From assembly GCF_046058945.1 (NCBI RefSeq), contig NZ_CP175511.1, forward strand, positions 434,001 through 498,000: a DNA stretch of 64,000 nucleotides, in the 5' to 3' direction. A program made the position numbers and the translations under genes. Origin of the DNA: Brochothrix campestris. Its GTDB lineage: Bacteria > Bacillota > Bacilli > Lactobacillales > Listeriaceae. Positions 33,068 to 42,363 of the stretch are shown piece by piece (the stretch's first letter is position 1; every line of letters begins with the position of its first letter). The notes below the pieces were generated by a model. It was given only the letters and a program-made list of their open reading frames with translations. It was not told the origin of the DNA and did no database searches.

Positions 33068-33880
33068 TTAGTTTTTTTTAAGACGGAAATGCGTAACGTA
33101 AAAGAGTAAGAGAACCATCGCGATTAAGCCGATGGATAACAATGACATAAACAGCATGACATCAAAAACAAAGAGGCTGATGATGGCTGTAACAACGGCG
33201 GGTGCACCCATCACTAAGGTACTGAGGGTCATGACTTCACGGCCCGTTGTAATATCACTGACGTGCGAACGTTTCACTAATGCGAAACAAACAGCAACGG
33301 CTAACCATGTAGCTAACTGTGTTAGTAGTAACGCGCAAAAAGCGACGAGGATTAAGGTCGGCAGTAGCAGTCCGGCATTGGCTTCAAACCAATGTTTATT
33401 CACCCATGTTTTAAACGACTCTTCGGACTTAAAGTCAGCGGTTGTGGTTGTGTCATCGTAAGGTAGGCTGAACGATAATCCGGCAGGGCTTTTAATAGTG
33501 ACGGCGGTACGTTCGAAAATGACCGCGGTTGTAACGTTATCTGCGAGTACGAAAGGGTGTGCGGTTGCTACGGCACTCATCCCTTTATTCGATTCAGACG
33601 TGATGGTTTTAGCCTGTAGTTGCTGTTGGCTAAAGGAACCATTTGCTACGCTCTGTAAGCTGTTTGTTAGCGACAGTTCATACGGTTCAGGCATGATGAG
33701 TGACAGATTGAAGGTTGTCATTTTAGTAAGTTGTAACGTAAGCGGAACCATTAAACAAGCAACTAGAAAAAAGAGTGTGACGAGTAGTTGCCACCATTTA
33801 AATTGCTGTTTACCAGCCATCATGCGTCGTGGTGAAAAGATACGTGTGAAATAATTGATGATAAAGGGTGTGCGTTTCAT
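33068..33880 (-). CDS. DUF1189 membrane protein of maltodextrin operons (MalA-like)
   Basis: The product is 270 aa from ATG 33880, with GGAGG 8 nt upstream. One N-terminal TM (WWQLLVTLFFLVACLMVPLTL) is followed by an extracytoplasmic region of about 130 residues and then four C-terminal TM segments. This DUF1189 layout recurs next to malFG in Listeria and Bacillus and has been called MalA, but no reaction is proven. It might modulate the transporter or sense maltodextrin (inference). Confidence 0.85.
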   Translation of the reverse strand: MKRTPFIINYFTRIFSPRRMMAGKQQFKWWQLLVTLFFLVACLMVPLTLQLTKMTTFNLSLIMPEPYELSLTNSLQSVANGSFSQQQLQAKTITSESNKGMSAVATAHPFVLADNVTTAVIFERTAVTIKSPAGLSFSLPYDDTTTTADFKSEESFKTWVNKHWFEANAGLLLPTLILVAFCALLLTQLATWLAVAVCFALVKRSHVSDITTGREVMTLSTLVMGAPAVVTAIISLFVFDVMLFMSLLSIGLIAMVLLLFYVTHFRLKKN

Positions 33881-33929
33881 CTGTTGAACCTCCAATTTTG
33901 CGATGTAAGTCTAAGCCTGTGTATGCTGT

Positions 33930-34784
33930 CTATCCTTTTGTGCCACCAGACGTTAAACCTGAAACGAAGTTCTTTTGTAAGAGGAAGAACAACAGAACAA
34001 TCGGTAACGCAGTTAGGATGGCACCGGCGGCAAATAAGGCCACTTTTTGTTGCTGTGGATCAGACACAAGTGTTTGGAGACCGACTGCTAAGGTCAATTG
34101 TTCATCAGTTCGTAGTAAGAACTTCGCGAGTAAAAAGTCGCCAAACGGTGCCATAAAAGCCCAAAGTGCTTGAACGGCAATCATTGGTCGTGCTAACGGT
34201 AAAATAATCTGCCAAAAAATACGGAAGTGACCGGCTCCGTCAATACGAGCGGATTCATCGAGGTCACGAGGAATGGTATCAAAGTAACCTTTCATCAACC
34301 ACGTGTTCATCGGAATCCCACCACCAATATAAAGTACGGTTAAGAACCAGTACGTATCGAGTCCATTTAAGAGCATCGCCAAAACATAGAAGGCAGTTAA
34401 GGCAGCCATTGTTGGTACCATTTGGATAATAAGGAAGAACACGAGGCTGTTTTTTCGTCCTTTAAAACGATAACGGCTGTACGTATAGCCTGCCAATGTG
34501 ACAACGGCCACTTGGATAACCATCACGGCGATTGCGATAATGATTGTGTTTTTATACCATAAGAGATAATTGGTTTCGCTGAATAGTCGTCTGAAACTAT
34601 CAAGCGACCATTGTCCGCTCAAATCTAAGGTGAAGGCGACAACACTGCTGTCTTTGAAAGCAGAGGAAGCGGTGATTAACAGCGGATAAACAATGATGAT
34701 ACCAAGCCCAATTAAGAACAGATAGGTGAATAAATGGGCGAAAAAGCGTGCTTTCTTTTGACTTTGACCAAATTTCCGAGCCAT
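33930..34784 (-). CDS. malG: Maltodextrin ABC transporter permease MalG
   Basis: The product is 284 aa with six TM segments. The inner-loop EAA motif DESARIDGAGHFRIFWQIILPLARPM and the ending FVSGLTSGGTKG are typical of MalG. It starts 2 nt after the malF stop. Confidence 0.94.
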   Translation of the reverse strand: MARKFGQSQKKARFFAHLFTYLFLIGLGIIIVYPLLITASSAFKDSSVVAFTLDLSGQWSLDSFRRLFSETNYLLWYKNTIIIAIAVMVIQVAVVTLAGYTYSRYRFKGRKNSLVFFLIIQMVPTMAALTAFYVLAMLLNGLDTYWFLTVLYIGGGIPMNTWLMKGYFDTIPRDLDESARIDGAGHFRIFWQIILPLARPMIAVQALWAFMAPFGDFLLAKFLLRTDEQLTLAVGLQTLVSDPQQQKVALFAAGAILTALPIVLLFFLLQKNFVSGLTSGGTKG

Positions 34785-34785
34785 C

Positions 34786-36084
34786 TTACATCATCTCCTC
34801 ATTATTAAAGGCATTGGTTTTCTTAAAGGCAATCAACGAGACTGAGATGACGATGATTGAAATTAAGAGTGTGACGGCGGCAGCGACTGAATATTGTGGG
34901 GCTGTACCGGTCGTTAGTTTGTAGATCCATGAGATTAAAATGTCGGTTGAACCGGCGCCAGAACCCACACTGCCGGGGCCTCCTTCGTTGAAAAGGTAAA
35001 TAATTGAGAAATTATTAAAGTTAAAGGTGTACTGTGTAATGAGGACGGGTGCGGTTGCGAATAAAATCATTGGTAAGGTAATCTTCGAGAAACGTTGGAA
35101 TGGCGAGGCACCATCGATTTTAGCAGCCTCGTACATCTCTTCGGGAATCGATTGTAAGACACCAGTGACCATTACATAAATATATGGGAAACCGAGCCAA
35201 CCTTGAATCATAATTAAGGCAGTCTTTGTCCAAAAAGGATCGGTCTTCCAGGAGATGGCATCAATATTGACGAATGGAAGATGATTGATGAACGGAATAA
35301 CCTGGGCATTAATCGCGCCGATACTGTCATTGAACATGTTCGAAAAACTCATAATCGTAATGAAGGCAGGAACAGCCCATGGTAGTAAAAATAAAATACG
35401 GAAAAAGGCTTGGCCTTTCACGAATTTTTGATTGACGACCACGGCGGTAATAATACCTAATACAATTTGGAGCGTTGTGGCTAATAAGGTCCAAATAACG
35501 GTCCAAGAAAAGACACTGGCAAAGGTTGCCCGGTATGAAGCGAGTACGAATAAGTTTAAGAAGTTTTTAAAGCCGACCCAATCAAGCAAGCGAAAGGGGG
35601 TGATATGTTGAAAATCATAGTTTGTAAAGGCGATAAAAACGGTCACGATGACGGGGAAACAAATGACGAAAATCATCAATAAGTAAGCCGGCAAAGTTAA
35701 TAAATACGGGAAACCTTCTTCGTATAATGAACGTAAGTTGTCTTTAGGGACAGTGTTGACTTTTAAGCCCTGCTGATGACGTCTGGCAATTGCACGCGCG
35801 TCACTAATAACGAGGACGTAAAAGAAGATGAAAATAAGTGTAACGATAATTTGTAAGGTCCCTCTAATCATCATGAATAAGGAGTTATCAACAACTGGGG
35901 TTGTGCCGAGGCTAATAAAATTAGCGAGGGCTGTAAAACCAAAGGTGAACATTTCAAAGAGAAAAAGAAGAAACACACTTAAGAAGATGCTCCCTTTGAA
36001 ATATTGTTTGTTGTAGAACTGTCCTAATCCAGAGATAAGTGATAACAGGGTTGCCTTGGTTACGGATTGCTGTGTTGTTTTCAT
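34786..36084 (-). CDS. malF: Maltodextrin ABC transporter permease MalF
   Basis: The product is 432 aa from ATG 36084, with GAGGAG upstream. It has an N-terminal two-TM region (ATLLSLISGLGQFYNKQYFKGSIFLSVFLLFLFEM) found in Gram-positive MalF, then a periplasm-facing loop and the permease core with EAA motif EEMYEAAKIDGASPFQRFSKITLPMI. It pairs with MalG to form the channel. A terminator-like hairpin separates it from malE. Confidence 0.94.
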   Translation of the reverse strand: MKTTQQSVTKATLLSLISGLGQFYNKQYFKGSIFLSVFLLFLFEMFTFGFTALANFISLGTTPVVDNSLFMMIRGTLQIIVTLIFIFFYVLVISDARAIARRHQQGLKVNTVPKDNLRSLYEEGFPYLLTLPAYLLMIFVICFPVIVTVFIAFTNYDFQHITPFRLLDWVGFKNFLNLFVLASYRATFASVFSWTVIWTLLATTLQIVLGIITAVVVNQKFVKGQAFFRILFLLPWAVPAFITIMSFSNMFNDSIGAINAQVIPFINHLPFVNIDAISWKTDPFWTKTALIMIQGWLGFPYIYVMVTGVLQSIPEEMYEAAKIDGASPFQRFSKITLPMILFATAPVLITQYTFNFNNFSIIYLFNEGGPGSVGSGAGSTDILISWIYKLTTGTAPQYSVAAAVTLLISIIVISVSLIAFKKTNAFNNEEMM

Positions 36085-36119
36085 AGCTAATCTCCTCAAT
36101 TCTGTCTTAAAATAAGCTG

Positions 36120-36167
36120 AAAAGACGCCCAGACTGACTCAATTAAGAGTGACAGAGTGAGCGTCTC
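36120..36167 (-). terminator. Intercistronic hairpin between malE and malF (leaky terminator)
   Basis: On the minus strand GAGACGC...CACTC and GAGTC...GCGTC arms form a long imperfect stem followed by TTTT. A leaky terminator here would give more malE than malFG mRNA, as binding proteins are needed in excess. Confidence 0.65.
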
Positions 36168-36179
36168 AATCGTTAAGCC

Positions 36180-37445
36180 TTATTTGCTATCGTATTTTTC
36201 GCTAATATTTGTCTCAATGACTTTGACGGCATCATCTGCAGAAGCTTGTGCTTCTTTTTTGTCTGATACGGCATCAAACATGAGGTTTTCAACACCAGTC
36301 CAAACTTCACTCATCTCAGGAATCGTCGGTGTTGGTGTTGCTGATTTGAATTGATCAATCACGGCATTAGTTAAAGCGTCATCTGTTGCAGCAGCTTTAG
36401 CTCGTGCTGTTTCGTTAGCAGGAATTTCGTTCGTATCTTCATAGAAGGTAAAGGCATTATCAGCATTACCGGCATAGGCTAACCATTTTTGTGCGAGGTC
36501 AGCGTTTTTAGCATAAGAAGTTGCAACCCAAGCTTTACCACCAGCAAAGGGACTGTAAGCTTTATCGCCAGGTAATTTAGCAATTGCGGCTACACCATAG
36601 TCGATGTCTGCTTTTTTGTAGGTTGCTGCTTGCCAAGGGCCATCAATGACCACGGCTGTTTTACCTTCAGTAAATTCTTTTGTGACGAAATCTCCGGCAC
36701 TTTTGTTATCGAGCATGCCTTTAGGCCATTTTTTATACCATTCTTTGGCATATTCAACACCTGCAACGGCACCATCATTGTTAAGACCGATGTCTTTAAC
36801 ATCTGTGCCATCCTCACCGAAAACATAACCACCGTTACCAGCTAATAAACCATAGCTATAGTAAAAGTCAGTCCATTTTGCTAAGAAAGCGGTGTTTTTT
36901 CCGTCTTCAGAAGCGAAGTCAAATTTAGTATCAGTTGCTAATTTTTCTAATTCTGTAAAGGTTGTTGGTGCTTTAGCGATTAAATCTTTGTTGTAATACA
37001 TGACGAGTGTTTCAATAACAAAGGGTACGCCGAATTGTTTTTTCTCTGATGTGACAAGATTTTTTTCTTTATCACTAAAATCAGCAGCAGCCAATTCAGT
37101 TACTTCAGCTAAGTGGCCTTGTTGTGCTAAACCACCGACACGGTCATAAGCAGCCATCGTAACGTCAGGTGCTTTGCCAGCTGGTCCATCTAAGGGAATA
37201 GCTTCGAGCTGATCAAACATCGGTTTTGTCACGATTTTGATTTTAGCATCGTTGTCTTTTTCGAACTGAGCCTTAATACTTTCGACGTATGGTTTATACG
37301 TTTCTTCAACTGAAACAGTTAACGTGTTCGAATCGCTATCGGATGATTTTTTCTCTTCTTTCTTAGATGAACTGCTTGAACAACCTGCGAGTACAAGGGT
37401 GAAAATTAATAAGAGTGATGCGAATACCGTCAATTTCTTCTTCAT
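36180..37445 (-). CDS. malE: Maltose/maltodextrin-binding lipoprotein MalE
   Basis: The product is 421 aa from ATG 37445, with GGGGGC upstream. Lipobox LAGC is followed by a Ser/Lys/Glu linker and a family 1 solute-binding domain (PDVTMAAYDRVGGLAQQGHLAEVTE, GVPFVIETLVMYYNKDLI, EFTEGKTAVVIDGPWQAATYK, GGKAWVATSYAKN). It captures maltodextrins outside the membrane for MalFG. It has its own promoter overlapped by an operator at 37485-37513. Confidence 0.95.
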   Translation of the reverse strand: MKKKLTVFASLLLIFTLVLAGCSSSSSKKEEKKSSDSDSNTLTVSVEETYKPYVESIKAQFEKDNDAKIKIVTKPMFDQLEAIPLDGPAGKAPDVTMAAYDRVGGLAQQGHLAEVTELAAADFSDKEKNLVTSEKKQFGVPFVIETLVMYYNKDLIAKAPTTFTELEKLATDTKFDFASEDGKNTAFLAKWTDFYYSYGLLAGNGGYVFGEDGTDVKDIGLNNDGAVAGVEYAKEWYKKWPKGMLDNKSAGDFVTKEFTEGKTAVVIDGPWQAATYKKADIDYGVAAIAKLPGDKAYSPFAGGKAWVATSYAKNADLAQKWLAYAGNADNAFTFYEDTNEIPANETARAKAAATDDALTNAVIDQFKSATPTPTIPEMSEVWTGVENLMFDAVSDKKEAQASADDAVKVIETNISEKYDSK

Positions 37446-37484
37446 GTTATTAGCCCCCAATAAGTTTATTTACTAACTAATTTA

Positions 37485-37513
37485 AGTATAACCATCTATG
37501 CAAACGCTTTCAA
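37485..37513 (-). promoter_or_regulatory. malE promoter with embedded MalR/CcpA operator
   Basis: On the minus strand -35 TTGAAA (37513-37508) and -10 TATACT (37490-37485) stand 17 nt apart. TGAAAGCGTTTGCA (37512-37499) overlaps the -35 and fits the cre/LacI-type consensus with one mismatch. Confidence 0.75.
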
Positions 37514-37519
37514 TAGGTT

Positions 37520-37547
37520 GGAATGATGTTACCGGTAACATCATTCC
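37520..37547. other. Perfect 28-bp palindrome upstream of the malE promoter
   Basis: The half-site GGAATGATGTTACC is followed directly by its exact complement. A second palindrome, TTCCAGCTGGAA, overlaps at 37544-37555. No T-run follows on the minus strand. It could be a regulator site or an mRNA 3'-end stabiliser for the upstream GH13 genes. Confidence 0.7.
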
Positions 37548-37574
37548 AGCTGGAAAATAATAATTGGTCTATTG

Positions 37575-39347
37575 TTACAATGACTGCTCTAAAACGATGA
37601 AATCATTTGCTTGTAGTTGTATATGGGAAGTTGTCGTTTCAAAGTGACCAATAATTGGTCTTGCTTCTTTGAGCGCAGCGGTCTGTTGGTAGCGTCGCGT
37701 CTCAGGCGAACGATTAAATAAGGCTGTTAATTGGTTGGCTTCATCCTTCAAAGTGAAACCAATGAGTTCGTTGGGCGTGTCTAACCATGTTAAGTGACCG
37801 GTTTGAATGAGGTGGTTATATTGTTTACGGAAGCTCAGGATGTTTTTAGTGAAGGCGAGTAGGTCTTTGTCTTGCGCTTGTTCATCCCAAATCATACACT
37901 TACGGCAGTCAGGATCATTGAAACCATCTAGGCCGACTTCAGTACCATAATAGAGACACGGTGTTCCTTTTTGTAAAAATAAAAAGGCGAGCAATTGCTT
38001 TAAACGTTGTTTATCGTTAGCCATCCGCGAGAGCACGCGGGCTGTGTCATGTGAATCGAGCATATTGAACATCACAGCCGTAGTGTCTTTGCGGTACATC
38101 ATTAGCTGGGTATTTAAGCCGGAAATCAAAGTCGCTTCATCGATTGATTTGTCGATGAAATAATCATTGATCGTCTCGATGTAAGGGTAGTTCATTGTCG
38201 CATGAAACTCATCGCCTTCGAGCCAACGTTGGGCGCTGTGCCATATTTCACCGAGAATATAAATGTCTGGTTTAATCGCTGTTAGAGCGGTCTTCATTTT
38301 TTTCCAGAAATGATGATCGACTTCATTGGCCACATCGAGGCGCCACGCATCAATCCCAAATTTTTCGATCCAGTACGTAGCAATGCTGATTAAATAGTCC
38401 TGCACTTCGGGGTTTGCGGTATTTAGTTTAGGCATATGTGTCGTAAAGGCAAAGGTGTCGAAGGATAAGGTCGGTTCATTTTCGATATTGCCGTTAACGC
38501 CAGTTTGAACGGGAAAGCTCTCAATGTGAAACCAGTCTTTAAAGCGTGATTTTTCTTCGTGTTGGAGCACATCCTGCCATTGGGGTGAGCGATCACCAAT
38601 GTGATTAAAGACGGCATCAAGCATAATCCGCATGCCACGGTGGTGGGCTTCATCAACAAAACGTTGGAAGGTCTCATCATCACCAAAATGAGGGTCAATC
38701 GTGAAATAATCTTCGGTATCGTATTTATGGTTGCTTGGTGCTTTGAAAACAGGCGTGAGATAAAGCCCGTTAATACCAAGCTCGGCCAAATAGTCGAGAT
38801 GATCGATAATACCTTGTAAATCGCCGCCATAAAAGGCTGATGTAGTTGGCGATTCTTGACTCCAGTCACGCACATCTGTCGGTGACAGGCTGGGATTACC
38901 ATTAGCGAAGCGTTCGGGGAAAATTTGGTACCAGCGTGTATCGCTTGCCCAAGTCGGCGCACGATAGGCATCGATTGCGTGCAAATAGGGCAGGCGGAAG
39001 TAATAATTGGCATACGTTAAGACACGCTCACTGACGGGAAACGCGCCACGGTCACCAAAAAAGAGGGTGTCTGTTTGGCTTTCAAGAACGAAGCCGTATT
39101 GCCAACGGTGATGCGGAGGTTCAACGGTAATCTCCCAATAGTCGTGGGTGAGTGTCTGCGCAACTCTCTGCATCGGACGTTGTTCGCGCCACCAGTTATC
39201 GACCGTAAATAAGTAAGGATCACCGCCGATTAAATAAACCTTTTGAGCATCGGCTTTTTTTGTGCGAAGTCGTAAGTATAGGCGTCCATCACTGTGTAAA
39301 AAGGCATCTTCACTTTCGGGTCGGTGATAAATTGCTGCAAGTTCCAT
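37575..39347 (-). CDS. GH13 neopullulanase / maltogenic amylase / cyclomaltodextrinase
   Basis: The product is 590 aa. An N-terminal CBM34-like beta domain (residues about 1-125) precedes the TIM barrel. Barrel motifs are LDAVFNHIG, the nucleophile Asp in WRLDVANE, the acid/base Glu in YILGEIWH, and LDSHDTAR; the C-terminal beta domain closes the protein. There is no signal peptide, so it is intracellular and degrades imported maltodextrins or cyclodextrins. It starts 1 nt after the upstream GH13 gene ends. Confidence 0.92.
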   Translation of the reverse strand: MELAAIYHRPESEDAFLHSDGRLYLRLRTKKADAQKVYLIGGDPYLFTVDNWWREQRPMQRVAQTLTHDYWEITVEPPHHRWQYGFVLESQTDTLFFGDRGAFPVSERVLTYANYYFRLPYLHAIDAYRAPTWASDTRWYQIFPERFANGNPSLSPTDVRDWSQESPTTSAFYGGDLQGIIDHLDYLAELGINGLYLTPVFKAPSNHKYDTEDYFTIDPHFGDDETFQRFVDEAHHRGMRIMLDAVFNHIGDRSPQWQDVLQHEEKSRFKDWFHIESFPVQTGVNGNIENEPTLSFDTFAFTTHMPKLNTANPEVQDYLISIATYWIEKFGIDAWRLDVANEVDHHFWKKMKTALTAIKPDIYILGEIWHSAQRWLEGDEFHATMNYPYIETINDYFIDKSIDEATLISGLNTQLMMYRKDTTAVMFNMLDSHDTARVLSRMANDKQRLKQLLAFLFLQKGTPCLYYGTEVGLDGFNDPDCRKCMIWDEQAQDKDLLAFTKNILSFRKQYNHLIQTGHLTWLDTPNELIGFTLKDEANQLTALFNRSPETRRYQQTAALKEARPIIGHFETTTSHIQLQANDFIVLEQSL

Positions 39348-40961
39348 TTATAATTCCTCCTTTAAAATCAGGACACCAAAGGGTGCCAACTGTTGGTTGC
39401 TTGGGTCAAAGCCGTTGTTAAATAATGTCGTTGTGTCAGCAGAAGGTGTCACAACGAGTGGTGTATTCGATAGATTGACACGAATAATAAGACGTTCGTC
39501 TGTCGTTTCACGTATCAGTTCAAAAAGCTGTTCATCAGCAATGGCATTAAATTGTGTCGTTGCTTGTGCCAACTGTTGGCTGTATCGCTGGCGTAACTGC
39601 AGCAACTGCTTATAGTGTGCTAAAGCGCTTGTCGTAGAAGCTCGTTGCGCGAGATAAGGGGTGCCAGGCGACAACAGATTGTTCCAAGGGGCAACGGTTG
39701 AAAAGCCTTGAAAGGGCTGCTCATCCCAATTCATTGCACCACGGGCCGCATCTTTCGATCGTTGTTGAACAACGAAGAGTTGTTCAACAACGCTTAATTC
39801 TGCCGTGTCCTGTAAAAAAGAAGGGAGGCTTGGATCAGTTGCATAGTCTTTTAACTGCGGATGAATCGCATTTGTTAAGGCCAGCTCTTCACCTTGATAA
39901 AGCAGTAGCCAGCCGTTTAAAAACAGTTGCATGCATAAAAGGGCGATGGCTGCGTCAGTTGAGCCGTCACCAAATCGTGAAACGGCTCGCGGATGGTCGT
40001 GATTGCTTAAGTAAAGTGCCATTTGTCCGCTGTCGGCCTGTTGTTGATAGGCTAACAATTGACGTTTGAAGGCGGGTAAATCGAGCTGTTGTAACTGCTG
40101 TGCCACACCGCTGTCTCCACGTGTTTTTGTTTGAAAATGTCCGAAGGTAATTAAACAATCGATTGTTTCAAAGTAGCGCGGCACATCTGCGGGCTGGGCA
40201 GAAGCGGCTTCACCAAGTAAGACAAACGGCTGCTTTGTCCGCGCGGCAATCGCGGCCTTAAAGGCAGCTAAATGCTCGAAATTCCGAGGGAGATTAGCGT
40301 AATAACATTCAGCTAACACAGGTGTCTGCTTTGCTGTCGGTACCGACAAAAAACGTTGGTCTTTTGCTAAATGTGAGATGGCATCGAGTCGAAACCCGGC
40401 GACTCCGTGATTGAGCCAATAAGCTGCCACCGCCGCTAAGTCATTAATGACTGCGGGATTTTCCCAGTTCAAGTCGGGCATTTCCGGAGCAAACAAGTGA
40501 AAATAGGCTTGCTGAGATGAGGCATCATACTGCCACGTACTGCCACCGAAAAACGAGGCCCAATTTGTCGGTGGTTGCGTTGGGGTAGCTGCTTGCCAAA
40601 TGTAGTAATCACGGTATTGGGAATGCTGATCGGCAAGCGCTGCCTCAAACCACGGATGCCGATTCGAGGTATGATTGATGACTAAATCTAAATAGATGGC
40701 AATATCAAATTGTTTCGCGCGGGTAATCACACGTTTCAAGTCCGCTAATGTACCATATTCAGGTGCAATCGTATAATAATCGCTGACATCATAGCCGTTA
40801 TCAATGCCGGGCGATTGAAAGATAGGGCTGAGCCAGATAGCGGTGATTCCCAGTTCAGCGATGAGGGGGAGTCGGTCATATAAGCCGTTTAAGTCACCAA
40901 TCCCATCATTATTACTGTCTTGAAAACTTTTTAAATAGACGTGATAAATAAGTTCGGTCAT
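39348..40961 (-). CDS. GH13 alpha-glucosidase / oligo-1,6-glucosidase type
   Basis: The product is 537 aa. ELIYHVYLKSFQDSNNDGIGDLNG gives the calcium-binding loop D-x-N-x-D-G-x-G-D. Catalytic regions are DLVINHTS, GFRLDAISH (nucleophile Asp), FVLLGEAAS (acid/base Glu) and YLSNHDHPR. It probably trims isomaltosyl or maltosyl oligosaccharides to glucose in the cytoplasm. Exact bond specificity cannot be read reliably. It is the second gene behind malR. Confidence 0.9.
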   Translation of the reverse strand: MTELIYHVYLKSFQDSNNDGIGDLNGLYDRLPLIAELGITAIWLSPIFQSPGIDNGYDVSDYYTIAPEYGTLADLKRVITRAKQFDIAIYLDLVINHTSNRHPWFEAALADQHSQYRDYYIWQAATPTQPPTNWASFFGGSTWQYDASSQQAYFHLFAPEMPDLNWENPAVINDLAAVAAYWLNHGVAGFRLDAISHLAKDQRFLSVPTAKQTPVLAECYYANLPRNFEHLAAFKAAIAARTKQPFVLLGEAASAQPADVPRYFETIDCLITFGHFQTKTRGDSGVAQQLQQLDLPAFKRQLLAYQQQADSGQMALYLSNHDHPRAVSRFGDGSTDAAIALLCMQLFLNGWLLLYQGEELALTNAIHPQLKDYATDPSLPSFLQDTAELSVVEQLFVVQQRSKDAARGAMNWDEQPFQGFSTVAPWNNLLSPGTPYLAQRASTTSALAHYKQLLQLRQRYSQQLAQATTQFNAIADEQLFELIRETTDERLIIRVNLSNTPLVVTPSADTTTLFNNGFDPSNQQLAPFGVLILKEEL

Positions 40962-40972
40962 GTCTCTCTCCT

Positions 40973-41947
40973 TTATGCCTCGCCTTCTTGTCGTGAAGGG
41001 GTGAGCAGTAATGTTGGTTCAAATAAAAACCGCGACGGTGTCGGTTCTTGATTGATTTTATCTAAAATCATTTGACCGCAGGTTTCTCCCATTTCGATAA
41101 TCGGTTGACGCACGGTTGTAATATGAGGCTGTGAAACACGGTCGAGATAAATGCCATCGAAGCCAGTGATACCGATATCTTGACCGATTTTTAAAGAGGT
41201 GAACTGTTTAACGGCTTGCAACACACCTGTCGCGATATTATCGGAGGCGCAGACAATGCCAATCCGCTCGCGAGTAGGTGCCTGCATCGCCTTTGTTAAA
41301 AAGTGGCGCATGAACCGTTGTGAGTCATTGAAAGAATTGGGCATATTATAGACGACGCTGTCTCGTTTCCAGGCGCTCATCGTCGCAACGTAGCCTTGTT
41401 CACGTGATAATTCAAAGGCTTCCTTAATATTGGTACCGAAGAAAAAGATACGCGTGTAGCCATCTTGTAATAATTGTTCGGTCGTTAAGGCTGTCCCTTT
41501 GTAATTATTAATATCGACGTAGTCAAAGCCATGTTTATTTTCACCAAAAAAGACGATAGGCTCTGTTAGCGCTTGTATTAGGGGAAGGTATTGTTCACGG
41601 AATCCGGCGACAATTAAGCCGTCACAATTTCCGATATCGAGGGACTCAGGTTGCACAAGCTGAATCGAATAGCGCTGTTTGGCGAGTGTCTTATTTAAGC
41701 CGAGCAATAAATACATGTAGTAGGGCTCAGTCGTATCGACCTCTTCTAAAAAGAGAAACTTAATAATTTGCGTGCGTTTCGTCACAAGTGCTTTGGCGGC
41801 ATAGTTGGGCGTGTAATTGAGTTCTGCCATCACTTTTAAAACAGCCGTACGCACGTCAGGTGCCACTTTTTCAGGATGGTTGACGACACGCGACACAGTC
41901 ATTTTAGAGACATGTGCCATTTTGGCAACATCAGATAAGGTTGTCAT
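40973..41947 (-). CDS. malR: LacI-family maltose regulator MalR
   Basis: The product is 324 aa. The HTH reads TTLSDVAKMAHVSKMTVSRVVNHPEKVAPDVRTAVLKVMAELNYTPN, and a sugar-binding domain follows. It is the first gene of the unit with the two GH13 genes. Its promoter carries the palindrome TGCAAACGTTTGCA between -35 and -10 and a second one, GTAAACGTTTAC, downstream, so autoregulation is likely. Confidence 0.92.
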   Translation of the reverse strand: MTTLSDVAKMAHVSKMTVSRVVNHPEKVAPDVRTAVLKVMAELNYTPNYAAKALVTKRTQIIKFLFLEEVDTTEPYYMYLLLGLNKTLAKQRYSIQLVQPESLDIGNCDGLIVAGFREQYLPLIQALTEPIVFFGENKHGFDYVDINNYKGTALTTEQLLQDGYTRIFFFGTNIKEAFELSREQGYVATMSAWKRDSVVYNMPNSFNDSQRFMRHFLTKAMQAPTRERIGIVCASDNIATGVLQAVKQFTSLKIGQDIGITGFDGIYLDRVSQPHITTVRQPIIEMGETCGQMILDKINQEPTPSRFLFEPTLLLTPSRQEGEA

Positions 41948-41969
41948 AAACGGTCTCCTTTCGCGTAAA

Positions 41970-42021
41970 GTAAACGTTTACATCTTAAAACAAGTGTAAA
42001 TGCAAACGTTTGCATTGTCAA
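41970..42021 (-). promoter_or_regulatory. malR promoter with two CG-centred operators
   Basis: On the minus strand -35 TTGACA (42021-42016) and -10 TACACT (41998-41993) stand 17 nt apart. The perfect palindrome TGCAAACGTTTGCA (42001-42014) fills the spacer, and GTAAACGTTTAC (41970-41981) lies downstream of the start site. They suit MalR and/or CcpA. Confidence 0.8.
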
Positions 42022-42077
42022 ATGAAGCATCAAAATGAATAGTTGTGACAAAATAACAAACTTTTTTAATAAAAAAT

Positions 42078-42102
42078 GTTTGGTTTTTTTATAGGAGGGA
42101 AA
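42078..42102 (+). promoter_or_regulatory. Possible sigma-B promoter of the csbD-glsB genes
   Basis: GTTTGG (42078-42083), 13 nt, then GGGAAA (42097-42102) approximates the sigma-B pattern GTTTWA-N13-GGGWAW. The downstream genes belong to families known to be sigma-B dependent. Confidence 0.4.
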
Positions 42103-42162
42103 GTTTAAAGTGTAACGATAATTTAAGTTACGCCAAAAAATTCAAAGAGAAGAGGGATAGGT

Positions 42163-42327
42163 ATGAGTGGAGCATTTGACAAGCTTAAAGGGAAAGCAAA
42201 AGAAGCAGCAGGTAAAGCACTTAACGATGACTCTTTAAAAAATAAAGGCAAGGCCGATCAAGTCAAAGGTGAAGTGAAAAAAGCTGCAGGTAAGGTGAAA
42301 GACTCGTTTAATGATAAAGACAAATAA
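42163..42327 (+). CDS. CsbD-family stress protein (54 aa)
   Basis: ATG 42163 is preceded by AGAGGGATAGGT. The product is MSGAFDKLKGKAKEAAGKAL...DQVKGEVKKAAGKVKDSFNDKDK, a highly charged, Ala/Lys-rich helical protein with two KLKGKAKEAAGK/QVKGEVKKAAGK repeats, diagnostic of CsbD. The family is a general-stress (sigma-B) protein in Bacillus and Listeria with unknown biochemical function. It is followed after 36 nt by a GlsB-type gene. Confidence 0.88.
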   Translation: MSGAFDKLKGKAKEAAGKALNDDSLKNKGKADQVKGEVKKAAGKVKDSFNDKDK

Positions 42328-42363
42328 CTGACACAATACGAGAGAAAGATAGGAGATGTTAGC

